Source: Pirellulaceae bacterium (GTDB taxonomy: Bacteria; Planctomycetota; Planctomycetia; Pirellulales; Pirellulaceae). From it: a DNA stretch of 64,000 bases. The notes beneath the pieces were generated by a model. That model was given only the letters and a program-made list of their open reading frames with translations. It was not told the origin of the DNA and searched no databases. The stretch spans positions 43,728-107,727 of the forward strand of contig JAQWSU010000044.1 of assembly GCA_029243025.1 (NCBI GenBank), written 5' to 3'. Shown here piece by piece: positions 28,919-36,834 of this stretch. Each line of letters starts with the position of its first letter. Position 1 is the stretch's first letter. The translations under genes were made by a program, and so were the position numbers.

Positions 28919-29469
28919 GATCTACCGTCGATTCCGAGTGAACGCAAATTTTCTGCCAACTTTTTCAAAATGTGATGGAGACGATAGCCAACATTACTGA
29001 CGCTTAAACCAGTTTGGACGCTGATCTCTCGATACTTAAGCTGGTCGAAATATTTCAGCTTGATGAGCCTTTGATCCGTCTCGTTGAGCTTCTCCACTAG
29101 TTGTCTCAATGCGTCAGCCGTTTCTCGTCGCAACAGCGTTGCATCGGGCGACTCTTCTTGAGCGGTTTGCAGCTGTTCCTCGCATGATTCGCTATTGATA
29201 ACTTCCCGTTGATTGTCGCGACCATAGTTGTAGGCTCGGTTGCGAACGCTGCGGAAAAGCCAGGCTCTGGGAGCCTCGACATCGTCCCAACGAGCATGCA
29301 GCTGAAGGAAAACCTCCTGCACGATCTCCTCAGCAACCGTGCGCCGCCCAACCAGCGAATAGGCATATCGCAACAGGGGAGTTTCTTCCGTTTCAAACAA
29401 AGTCCGCAAGCTGGGCTTACTCACAGCCTGAGTTTCGGACGGATTGACTCGGGGTAACTGTTTCAACAT
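28915..29469 (-). CDS. ECF-type RNA polymerase sigma factor
   Basis: A 184-residue sigma-70 family protein of the extracytoplasmic-function type. Region 2 is at about 25-95 (LLRYAYSLVGRRTVAEEIVQ, VFLQLHARWDDVEAPRAWLF, RSVRNRAYNYGRD) and region 4 at about 115-175, with the HTH in YREISVQTGLSVSNVGYRLH. It lacks region 1.1 and 3, as expected. ATG 29469 is preferred; a TTG lies one codon earlier. It is the first gene of the operon with the vWA protein and the giant envelope protein, so the likely outcome is envelope-signal control of a regulon that includes its own operon. The target promoter cannot be read from this window alone. Confidence 0.94.
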   Translation of the reverse strand: MLKQLPRVNPSETQAVSKPSLRTLFETEETPLLRYAYSLVGRRTVAEEIVQEVFLQLHARWDDVEAPRAWLFRSVRNRAYNYGRDNQREVINSESCEEQLQTAQEESPDATLLRRETADALRQLVEKLNETDQRLIKLKYFDQLKYREISVQTGLSVSNVGYRLHHILKKLAENLRSLGIDGRS

Positions 29470-30183
29470 CAAACTCGGTTCGCTATGCCTGGCAACTGGA
29501 AGTCAGGGCCAACCCACTTGCTACAAGGCAGAAGACCCGTCATCGCTTCGTTTCTTAGGCCGTTTCTGGATTTTTTTGGGCAGCCTCGTGGAACGCTCTA
29601 AAACTGGATGGAAAAGTCAGCATCGGCCGGTTTGTCCCCCGCTGCAAACGCACTCCTGGCCGGGGTCTGTCGGGCCAATTTGCCTTCTAACCCGCCTAAT
29701 CGACTGATTTCTCGAATAATTGGGTCGCTGAAATTCCGCCAGAACCGACTCTTTGACGTACCCGACGGGCTACCCGTTCCGGAAATGCTGTGGTTTTGCG
29801 TAGAAAAATAAGAATGCCTAGGTTTGGCAGGTGAAACGAGGCAAGGAATGTCCGGTTAGGCGAGCTAACAAGCGTGAAAGAGATGCATTCGACGAGCCAA
29901 TCGAATTGCGTTCGTCGTGGCGAAACGGGTGTGGTGATCGCCTTTCCTTCGCTCCGGCGGCAGCAAGTTCTGGTTATGTGGTTACTCCGCCGACTCGCGA
30001 AGCTTCCTCCTTGCAGAAAGAGTGCGAGCTTGCCGATGGGTCGCTTAAATTGTTAATTGACTCAGTCGATTACCAGCTTCATACTGCGACTGACGAAGCG
30101 AAACGGAAATGTTTCGGACCCTGAGTTTCGGCCGAGCTTTGGCTAACAAGAACCGAATTTCAAGAGGAAAGGTTATCGACAAG
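29470..30183. other. Divergent intergenic region, 714 bp
   Basis: Separates the ECF sigma operon from the SGNH gene, which point away from each other, so both promoters should be here. Several short frames on both strands (for example 29608-29811 and 29831-30124 plus) lack any signature. No repeat or RNA fold was evident by eye. Confidence 0.5.
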
Positions 30184-33100
30184 ATGATGGGTAAATTAGT
30201 CGCGGGTCTTATGTGGGGCCTTCTCTTGACGCAGGTGGGCGTCGCATCGGATCCGCTTGAGATTCCCGATACGGACGCTGGTTTGACCGGTGCAGGGCCG
30301 TTACGACGCAGCGATTGGTTTCGAGGGGTGTGGCGACAGCGGCGCAAGTCTTGGTTGGACAAGACCGCCTCGCAACAGGGGTCGGTCGTTTTCTTGGGTG
30401 ATTCAATTACGCAAGGCTGGGGAGATGACTTGCGCGGGGCATTCGGAAAACTAAAGGTTGCCAACCGCGGAATCAGCGGAGACACGAGCCGCGGCTTACT
30501 CGTGCGACTGCCAGAAGATGTTCTTGAACTTCGACCGCGAGCTGTTGTGCTGATGATCGGCGCCAACGATCTTGCCGAGAAGGCCTTGGGGGAAGTTGTC
30601 TTTGGCAATGTGAAGCTGATCGTTGAGGCCCTCAAACAGCACAATCCGAAGATGCCGATCCTGTTGTGTGAAACGTTTCCGTGCGCACCGGACGCTTACC
30701 GCCCTGTGAAAGAAATTCGTAAGATCAATTCGCTCTATGCGCAGACTTGGGGTGACGATCCTCAGGTCACGATTGTGAAAACTTACGACCTGTTTGCCCG
30801 AGCTGACGGCGCCTCGTTGCGTGAATTTTTACCCGATCACGTGCACCCGAATAGTGCTGGCTATGCCAGGTGGGCGGGCGTCTTACGTCCCATCTTCACG
30901 GAATTGCAATTCGGTGATACGACGCCGGATCCGCACGCCTGGATTCACTTTACTCGACACGACAAGCAAGTTGCACTCTACAACGGTTACTACATTTACT
31001 ACACCGATCGCAGTCAACCGCTTGAATTCACGATCGACGTTCCGCCTCATCCGGATCACAAGCTGGCCTTTCAGTGGATTACCAAGCATGGTCCGATCCG
31101 ATCGATGACCGTTGAATTGAATGGTCAGGAAAAAATTGTTCGCCACCCTTCGCGTGGTGATGGCAAACAAGCGTATTTTTGGGATGCACTACCGGTGACA
31201 GATTTTGGCATTCGGGAGAAGCAGACCAAGGGAAGTTATCGACTGCAGATCAGCTGTCCGGATGATGCCGAAGATGATGCGGTGCTCTCCGGCATCCGCT
31301 TAATCACTGATGATGCACAGTTGTCTCATTCCCAACTTTCTCAGCCCATTCATAAAGTGAATTTTGTGGCGCCCGGGTCGATGTCCGCAGCCGAGCGTGC
31401 AGCGACGCGAATTGATCGGAATGCGGCCAGGCGACGAGTTCACACAAGTTGGGTCGCCGAAACGGTGCTCAATCAACAGCAGATTGCGGCCGATCCATTT
31501 TTGGCCGCAGCCGCTCGCTTTGGCGAAACGGTGATCCGTCATGGACGAGACGTCTACGGTCCGACGACCACGCCGATGTTCGTACGTTACTTGCATCGAG
31601 AACAGCTAAAGGCACCCGCCTCGCTTGCCTCGATGCCACCTGCTCTCGGCGGAGCATCACGTCCGATTGTGCAGACGCAATTTGATCGCTCGCAAAATCT
31701 GTTGCGAACACTTGTGAGTCTCAGTCAGGCGACCGGCGATCCGAAATACGCGGACGCTGCCATGGAAGCGACAATCCATATGTTCGAGGAATACGCGATG
31801 CCACACAGTGGCTTAATCGTGTTTGGTAATCACATGACGATTGATTTGGTTGGTGATCGCTCCTACAGCGATGGCCGCTCCGGTGATATTTTTGAACTTG
31901 AGGACGTCTTTCCGTTCTACGACTTCTGGTACGACGTGGCGCCCGTGAAGACGGAACGATTTATTAAAGGTTGCTGGGAGGTCTACGTGCGTGATTGGAA
32001 TATCATGCATTACAACCGTCATGCTGGTTTTAATAAGAACATCGACTTCCGTCAGACCTGGGAGCGTCCGCTGTTGGAGGTCAAAGATTTGCCCACCAAG
32101 ATGGAGGTGCTTGGGTTCATTGATGTTGGACTCGACCTGGCCTTTGGTGGATATTCGCTAGGCTGTCTACAGCAGGAGCAGAAACCGCGGCAGTGGGGGA
32201 ACCGCTACCTGAAGGTACTCGCTTACCACCGCGATCCGAAAACCAATGTCTGGCCGATGTTGCTTTACACGCCGTCGATTCGGCGACATCTGGAAGTTTA
32301 TCGTGAAGCTTTTCCCGAGGCCAATGTGACCGAGCCTCGAGTGATTATTTCAAGCTGGATCTACAACATGCCGGTGTTTTTTCTCGGTGCGTTGGGGACG
32401 GTTGAACAGGCCGACAAATACGGCCACAAAGCCGAATTGAGCGAAGTTCATGGTCGGATCGATGATTGGATCCTCGGCTATATGGATGCGGCTTACGATC
32501 GAGAAAACCACACCATGCGGAGTATCATCCTGGATGGTACGGACGTCACGGATCACGTTTTTCAGCCCGGTAAGGTACTTCATGGTTGGGGGGCAAAAGC
32601 CGGAGATTCTTTTCGAGCAAACCCGCCATCTCCCGCATTTCTGACCGCCATCGCTCGCGCCTACCGGCTTGCCGATGATGAAACTCGCAAACGCTATTGG
32701 TCGCTACTGCGCGAATTGGTTCGAGGGGAGGGACTCGGAGAGCTTGGTGCGACACCGGACGATCCACCGGATTTTAAGCTGGATGGTGCGCCGGCGGAAC
32801 CTCCGTACCTTTTTGCACTCGCCGATCTCTATCGGGTTCATCGTCGACCTGAAGATTTGGAGCTCATGGAGGCGTTGGGGCACAAGTTGATTGATCGTCG
32901 TCAGGATCCGAAGACTGGATTGTTCTCATTACCGCCCGATCGTCTGCAAACCATGCGGCATAATCAGCGAACGAAGGAACCCGGCGAGGGGCTCACGACC
33001 GGGCAAATTCTACGTGCGGAATTTGACTATGACCGGCCCAGGGTGGTCTCGTTGGATGTGATTGATCCTCTGGCCTTAATGGCGGTGCATGCTTGCCGCA

Positions 33101-33294
33101 CAGGACAGTTCGAAAAGATTCCGCAATGGCTAAGTGGAGGTCGGTGGGGCACCAGCACGGGTTGTGGTCACACGGTCGATCTGAATCTTGAACGTTGGTT
33201 CGACCGAGAGAAGCAAGAAGCCTATTACGAACGGGAACGCGATTGGCTGGACCAGAAAGGCTACGTGATCGGCGAGGGGTGGTTCGCCGAATGA
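30184..33294 (+). CDS. Secreted SGNH/GDSL hydrolase fused to a large helical (toroid-like) domain
   Basis: A 1036-residue protein from the preferred start. The ATG at 30184 follows GAGGAAAGG and gives a clean signal peptide (MMGKLVAGLMWGLLLTQ); an in-frame ATG at 30109 would bury it. Residues about 60-245 are a platelet-activating-factor acetylhydrolase-like SGNH domain: GDSITQGWG (S74), GISGDTS, IGANDLA and DHVHPNS (D218, H221), all blocks present. A beta-sandwich segment follows (about 250-400). The last about 600 residues are helix-rich with repeated aromatic and acidic motifs (SGDIFELEDVFPFYDFWY, FGGYSLGCLQQEQKPRQWGN) and look like an alpha/alpha toroid as in polysaccharide lyases or glycosidases. 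The esterase call is firm; the second activity is inferred. Confidence 0.88.
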   Translation: MMGKLVAGLMWGLLLTQVGVASDPLEIPDTDAGLTGAGPLRRSDWFRGVWRQRRKSWLDKTASQQGSVVFLGDSITQGWGDDLRGAFGKLKVANRGISGDTSRGLLVRLPEDVLELRPRAVVLMIGANDLAEKALGEVVFGNVKLIVEALKQHNPKMPILLCETFPCAPDAYRPVKEIRKINSLYAQTWGDDPQVTIVKTYDLFARADGASLREFLPDHVHPNSAGYARWAGVLRPIFTELQFGDTTPDPHAWIHFTRHDKQVALYNGYYIYYTDRSQPLEFTIDVPPHPDHKLAFQWITKHGPIRSMTVELNGQEKIVRHPSRGDGKQAYFWDALPVTDFGIREKQTKGSYRLQISCPDDAEDDAVLSGIRLITDDAQLSHSQLSQPIHKVNFVAPGSMSAAERAATRIDRNAARRRVHTSWVAETVLNQQQIAADPFLAAAARFGETVIRHGRDVYGPTTTPMFVRYLHREQLKAPASLASMPPALGGASRPIVQTQFDRSQNLLRTLVSLSQATGDPKYADAAMEATIHMFEEYAMPHSGLIVFGNHMTIDLVGDRSYSDGRSGDIFELEDVFPFYDFWYDVAPVKTERFIKGCWEVYVRDWNIMHYNRHAGFNKNIDFRQTWERPLLEVKDLPTKMEVLGFIDVGLDLAFGGYSLGCLQQEQKPRQWGNRYLKVLAYHRDPKTNVWPMLLYTPSIRRHLEVYREAFPEANVTEPRVIISSWIYNMPVFFLGALGTVEQADKYGHKAELSEVHGRIDDWILGYMDAAYDRENHTMRSIILDGTDVTDHVFQPGKVLHGWGAKAGDSFRANPPSPAFLTAIARAYRLADDETRKRYWSLLRELVRGEGLGELGATPDDPPDFKLDGAPAEPPYLFALADLYRVHRRPEDLELMEALGHKLIDRRQDPKTGLFSLPPDRLQTMRHNQRTKEPGEGLTTGQILRAEFDYDRPRVVSLDVIDPLALMAVHACRTGQFEKIPQWLSGGRWGTSTGCGHTVDLNLERWFDREKQEAYYERERDWLDQKGYVIGEGWFAE

Positions 33295-33373
33295 GTGCAG
33301 CGCCGTGAAGATCTGTGGCGCGAGAATGTCTCAACTTTATTGCGATGAATTGCTCACGGAACTCGCACGCGGA

Positions 33374-34732
33374 TTAGACAAGTTCCGACAGGGGTTTCGC
33401 GTTGTCTTCGGTAAGATACTGAGGTCGTCCCGCAAGGTCGGGAAGGGTTGCCTGTTCCGGAGTGATACCGAGGTTATGGTAGAGCGTCGCATACAGTTCG
33501 CCGAAGGTGACAGGACGGGAGGCGACTTCGCCAGCGATCTTGTCCGTGCTGCCGATGACCTGACCCGTCTTCATGCCGCCACCGGCAAGCAATGCGCAGT
33601 TAACGTTCGGCCAGTGGTCACGTCCCGTTCTGGCGCTGATCTTGGGTGTACGACCAAATTCACCCATCACAACGACGCTACAGTCCTTGTCGAGACCGCG
33701 GTCATGCAGGTCTTCGACCAAAGCACTTAAGCACTGATCGAACGGGGGAAAGTCTTCTGCCTCGCGAAGGAAAATGGAGTTGTTGACACGGCCTTCGGTA
33801 TTTCTACCACCATGCCAGTCCCATTTGCTGTAGTTAAGTGTCACAACACGAGCACCGGCTTCGATTAGCCTTCTCGCCATGAGTAAGCTTTGAGGTACAC
33901 GCGGCGCACCATTGCTGTCCATGAAGACTGTCGGGTCTCCGGTACCGTACCGTTCGATAACGTCAGCCGGTTCCTGCGAAATATCGAGAGCATCGGCCAT
34001 TCTGGACGAGGTCAATAATCCAAATGCTTGTTGGGTAAAGGCGTCCATCGCGCCCATTTCGTCGTTTGAGTCGAGATTGCGGCGAATGTTGTCAAAGCGA
34101 CGCAGCAGTGATTTGCGATCTTCGAGACGTTTGACGCTCATGCCATTAAACAGCATGTCGTCACGAGTCTTTCCCATCAATGCCCGGAACGGCGAAGCGG
34201 CGGAGCCGAGAAAGCCTGGTCCCGGTTCGTTGTAAGGACCGTGCGAGCAGGTGTAACACAAGCTGACGAACGGTGGGACGCTTGGATCCACCGAGCCCTG
34301 TAGCTTCGCGACGGCGGAGCCGAACTGTGGCCAACCACCGGCTGGTGTGAGCCCTTTCGGGTGGTGCCCGTTGTACACTTGGATCGCATCGTGGTCAGCC
34401 TGATTACCGACGAGAGATCGCACAATTGCCAATTTGTCCATGATCTTGGCAAGGCGCGGGAGGGCTTCGCAAATCTGGACGCCTGTGACGTTGGTTGGGA
34501 TTGGTTTCCATGGACCTGCGAATTCACTTGGTGCGTTCGGTTTCAGGTCAAACATGTCCTGGTGGGGGGGGCCACCGACCAGGTAAATCAGAATGACTGA
34601 TTTGTGTGACGAACGAACCCCTGAAGCGGCTTCGGCGCGAAGCAAGCTCGGAAGCGTGAGGCCACCTAGGCTCAACGCACCCATTTGAAGGAAGCCGCGA
34701 CGCGGCAACTGGAATGGATGTGAAATCGGCAT
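33374..34732 (-). CDS. DUF1501 secreted protein
   Basis: A 452-residue DUF1501 protein. Its N-terminus PRRGFLQMGALSLGGLTLPSLL is a twin-arginine-type signal. Family marks are SVILIYLVGGPPHQDMFDLK, the central RRFDNIRRNLDS helix, SVVVMGEFGRTPK and GRDHWPNVNCALLAGGGMK. No PSCyt1/DUF1549/DUF1553 partner lies nearby, unlike the copy at 10681. Its stop faces the stop of the SGNH/toroid gene across 79 bp. Closest in style to the copies at 40932 and 52410. Function is unknown, and the gene could be expressed alone. Confidence 0.93.
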   Translation of the reverse strand: MPISHPFQLPRRGFLQMGALSLGGLTLPSLLRAEAASGVRSSHKSVILIYLVGGPPHQDMFDLKPNAPSEFAGPWKPIPTNVTGVQICEALPRLAKIMDKLAIVRSLVGNQADHDAIQVYNGHHPKGLTPAGGWPQFGSAVAKLQGSVDPSVPPFVSLCYTCSHGPYNEPGPGFLGSAASPFRALMGKTRDDMLFNGMSVKRLEDRKSLLRRFDNIRRNLDSNDEMGAMDAFTQQAFGLLTSSRMADALDISQEPADVIERYGTGDPTVFMDSNGAPRVPQSLLMARRLIEAGARVVTLNYSKWDWHGGRNTEGRVNNSIFLREAEDFPPFDQCLSALVEDLHDRGLDKDCSVVVMGEFGRTPKISARTGRDHWPNVNCALLAGGGMKTGQVIGSTDKIAGEVASRPVTFGELYATLYHNLGITPEQATLPDLAGRPQYLTEDNAKPLSELV

Positions 34733-34890
34733 GGGAGACTCCGGCGGTGGGCGTGGAGACGGTTTCAGCCCACTCAGTCTCGCTCAAATGCTTTCACCGG
34801 TCAACCGTTTTTGACCGGTTATTTGATCGTGCCCGCTGGAATCGTGATCCAGCGCATGCTTCATCAAGTTGGAAAGCAGTTGCCAAATGA

Positions 34891-35736
34891 CTAGAACGAT
34901 TTTTTGCGTCGTTGCCAGTAGGTTGCACTGATCCCGAAGATGCCGAGAAGTGACCAGACAGCGAGGGTTGTGGGCTCCGGAACTGCCGGCGGTTCGTCAG
35001 TACCGATAGCAAAACCCGCCCTAAATCCGCCGTCAAATACTCCTGTAAAACTAGTTCCGGTCGGCACATCAGAAACTTGACCGTATTCGTCACTTCCCCA
35101 GCCGACGATCGAGCCGTCACTTCGTAAGGCGTAAAAATTGTAATCGCCCCCCGCGATCTGCACGAAGTCATTGCCTGATGGTACGTCGAGGAGGTTGGAA
35201 TCGTCGTATCCCCAGGCGACGAGTGAACCGTCCGCACGAATCGCGGCGCCTTGGTAAGAAGAGGCGGCTACATCTTGAAACCCGGTGCCGGTCGGCGTGT
35301 CAGTGACCTGATTGTATTCATTGTATCCCCAGGCGGCGATCGATCCGTCTGCAGCCAGAGCATAGACATTCGCGTACCAGCTGACGACCTTCGTGTACCC
35401 GTTGTCGGTCGGGATGTGGGTGAGTTGATCGGAATCATCGTTTCCCCAGCCGTAGATCTTGCCATCAGAGTTGAGGGCAAAGCCGGCGTAATAGCCGTTC
35501 GAGAGCTGGACGAAGTCATTGCCTGATGGTACGTCGAGGAGGCTGTATTCGTCGCGTCCCCAGCCGACGATCTGGCCGCTGGAGTTGATGGCAAAGCCAG
35601 TGTAGTAAGAGCTGGCGACATCTTGAAACCCGGTGCCGGTTGGCGCGTCAGTGACCTGATTGTAGTCATCGTATCCCCAGGCGGCGATCGATCCGTCGCT
35701 ATGCAAACCAAACCCAAATGCGTAATAGGAGGACAT
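34891..35736 (-). CDS. RCC1-like repeat protein with PEP-CTERM anchor (5' end frameshifted)
   Basis: The readable frame encodes about 281 residues: six or so units of about 40-58 residues with a GxxxAWGxDxxxQxxDxPTG pattern (for example DGSIAAWGYDDYNQVTDAPT), which resembles bacterial RCC1-type beta-propeller repeats, and then a PEP-CTERM sorting signal: VPEPTT, a hydrophobic helix and RRKKSF. PEP-CTERM proteins are exported and processed by an exosortase, which is not in this window. The signal peptide is missing from this frame; it sits just upstream in another frame (35737-35893). The internal ATG at 35736 would give a protein without export, so the gene is probably broken or contains a base error. 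Repeats are also visible as a 348-bp duplication in the DNA. Confidence 0.75.
   Translation of the reverse strand: MSSYYAFGFGLHSDGSIAAWGYDDYNQVTDAPTGTGFQDVASSYYTGFAINSSGQIVGWGRDEYSLLDVPSGNDFVQLSNGYYAGFALNSDGKIYGWGNDDSDQLTHIPTDNGYTKVVSWYANVYALAADGSIAAWGYNEYNQVTDTPTGTGFQDVAASSYQGAAIRADGSLVAWGYDDSNLLDVPSGNDFVQIAGGDYNFYALRSDGSIVGWGSDEYGQVSDVPTGTSFTGVFDGGFRAGFAIGTDEPPAVPEPTTLAVWSLLGIFGISATYWQRRKKSF
35163..35710. repeat. 348-bp offset internal duplication in the RCC1-like gene
   Basis: The stretch starting at 35163 (CGAAGTCATTGCCTGATGGT) recurs from 35511, and following blocks such as the one at about 35277 recur at about 35625, all with the same 348-base offset (116 codons). The similarity is high in blocks and lower between them. 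It is an in-frame duplication of two or more propeller units. Confidence 0.8.
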
Positions 35737-35893
35737 GTCGGTGAAATCGCCTCCGGTCGGGATGTCACTGATTTGATTGGAATCGTTGTCTCCCCAGCCG
35801 TAGATGATAGCCAGCGCGCGACGGGGACGCGATACTTGTCAGCAAGATGATCACGAGTAGGACCTGTCTGTTGGTGAATTTGATGACTGGCAT
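35737..35893 (-). pseudogene. Frameshifted signal peptide and first repeat of the RCC1-like gene
   Basis: From ATG 35893 the minus strand encodes MPVIKFTNRQVLLVIILLTS then IASPSRA, a clear signal peptide, with GAGG about 10 bases upstream. That frame stops soon afterwards. One base out of step, the same stretch reads AIIYGWGDNDSNQISDIPTG, another RCC1-like unit that runs straight into the 35736 frame. Removing one base near the G-run at 35823-35826 (CCCC on the coding strand) would join signal peptide and repeats. Confidence 0.75.
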
Positions 35894-36834
35894 TTTGGGG
35901 ATCCTCGAACTTCAGTTATCTGTCTGCTTGTTGATTCGGCAAGAGTTTCATTTGATCAACCCAGGTCGGGTGCGCGATATTGGTTCACTATGGTAGCACC
36001 GTGATCTTGCGTATTGAAGCGATTCTGCGTTGACTTAGTCGTTTTTTGGGGGTGCATGTAAAAGTCGTGAAACGGTATTGCTCTTGGCTCGACACGATCG
36101 TGCCAATTCTGCGGTATTCGCTTTGTTAAGCGAACTGAATCGATTCAGCTTTTCAGCTGAATCACGATCGTGGTCGCTATCGTTCGGCGTCACCACATGG
36201 CTTTTTTTCGTTCGGTTTGGTGTCCAAGGTTGTGATGCGAGGAACGCTTGGCGTGCGCCGATTGACGAGCAGAAGTAAAGAGATTTGCCGGCACGTGTTA
36301 CTGCCAAGCATCAAAAGGGATCAATGCTCGAATTGATAACTCCATCAAGCCAAAGCCGCGCCAGAAAGCAGGAGAACATTCGCCATGTCTGGCTGGATCT
36401 CTTTCCCTTAACTTTCTGGCAAAGGTTGATGGAGATTCGAATCTGGAGGCTGTAAATCTGTTACAAGCCACCGATCGTTGCATGTTGCCAGGAACCATCT
36501 GGCCGCCAAGGCAGGATTTCTTTTATCGCGAAAAATCGGGGTTTTTACCGTGTAATGGGTTTGCATGCTTTGGTTTGCGCGCCCGATTATTCGATGCACA
36601 CGGATCTATTTTGTGTTCTGGACGAGATATTATTGAGTCGCATCGAGAACTTATTGGGAAGAATGTGTTGGATTTGATACGATGCGAGATCTGCTATCAA
36701 TACGTGGAGCTGCCGCTATCAATACGTGGAGCTGCCGCGAAATCCACTTGTGATTCGGAACGTGACAGACGGATGGGCTTGGCGATGGATTCGACACAGA
36801 TCGAAGTTAACGTACAACCCGGCAAGGTGACGAC
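35894..36834. other. Divergent intergenic region, 941 bp
   Basis: Lies between the RCC1-like gene and the first CotH giant, which diverge, so both promoters should be here. Short frames on both strands (36035-36307 minus, 36482-36838 plus) carry no signature. The only structure noted is the 22-bp tandem duplication at 36693-36736. Confidence 0.5.
36693..36736. repeat. 22-bp perfect tandem duplication
   Basis: GCTATCAATACGTGGAGCTG plus CC occurs at 36693-36714 and again directly at 36715-36736, about 100 bp before the start of the CotH giant. Its place suits a 5' leader or promoter region. Confidence 0.9.

Noticed and set aside
30045..30644. A 199-codon minus-strand frame
   Set aside because: It lies antisense to the SGNH gene start, has an unusual Ser/Arg/Pro content and no motif; the SGNH frame carries all catalytic blocks.
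36035..36307. A 90-codon minus-strand frame in the gap before the CotH giant
   Set aside because: No signature, and the region is expected to hold divergent promoters.
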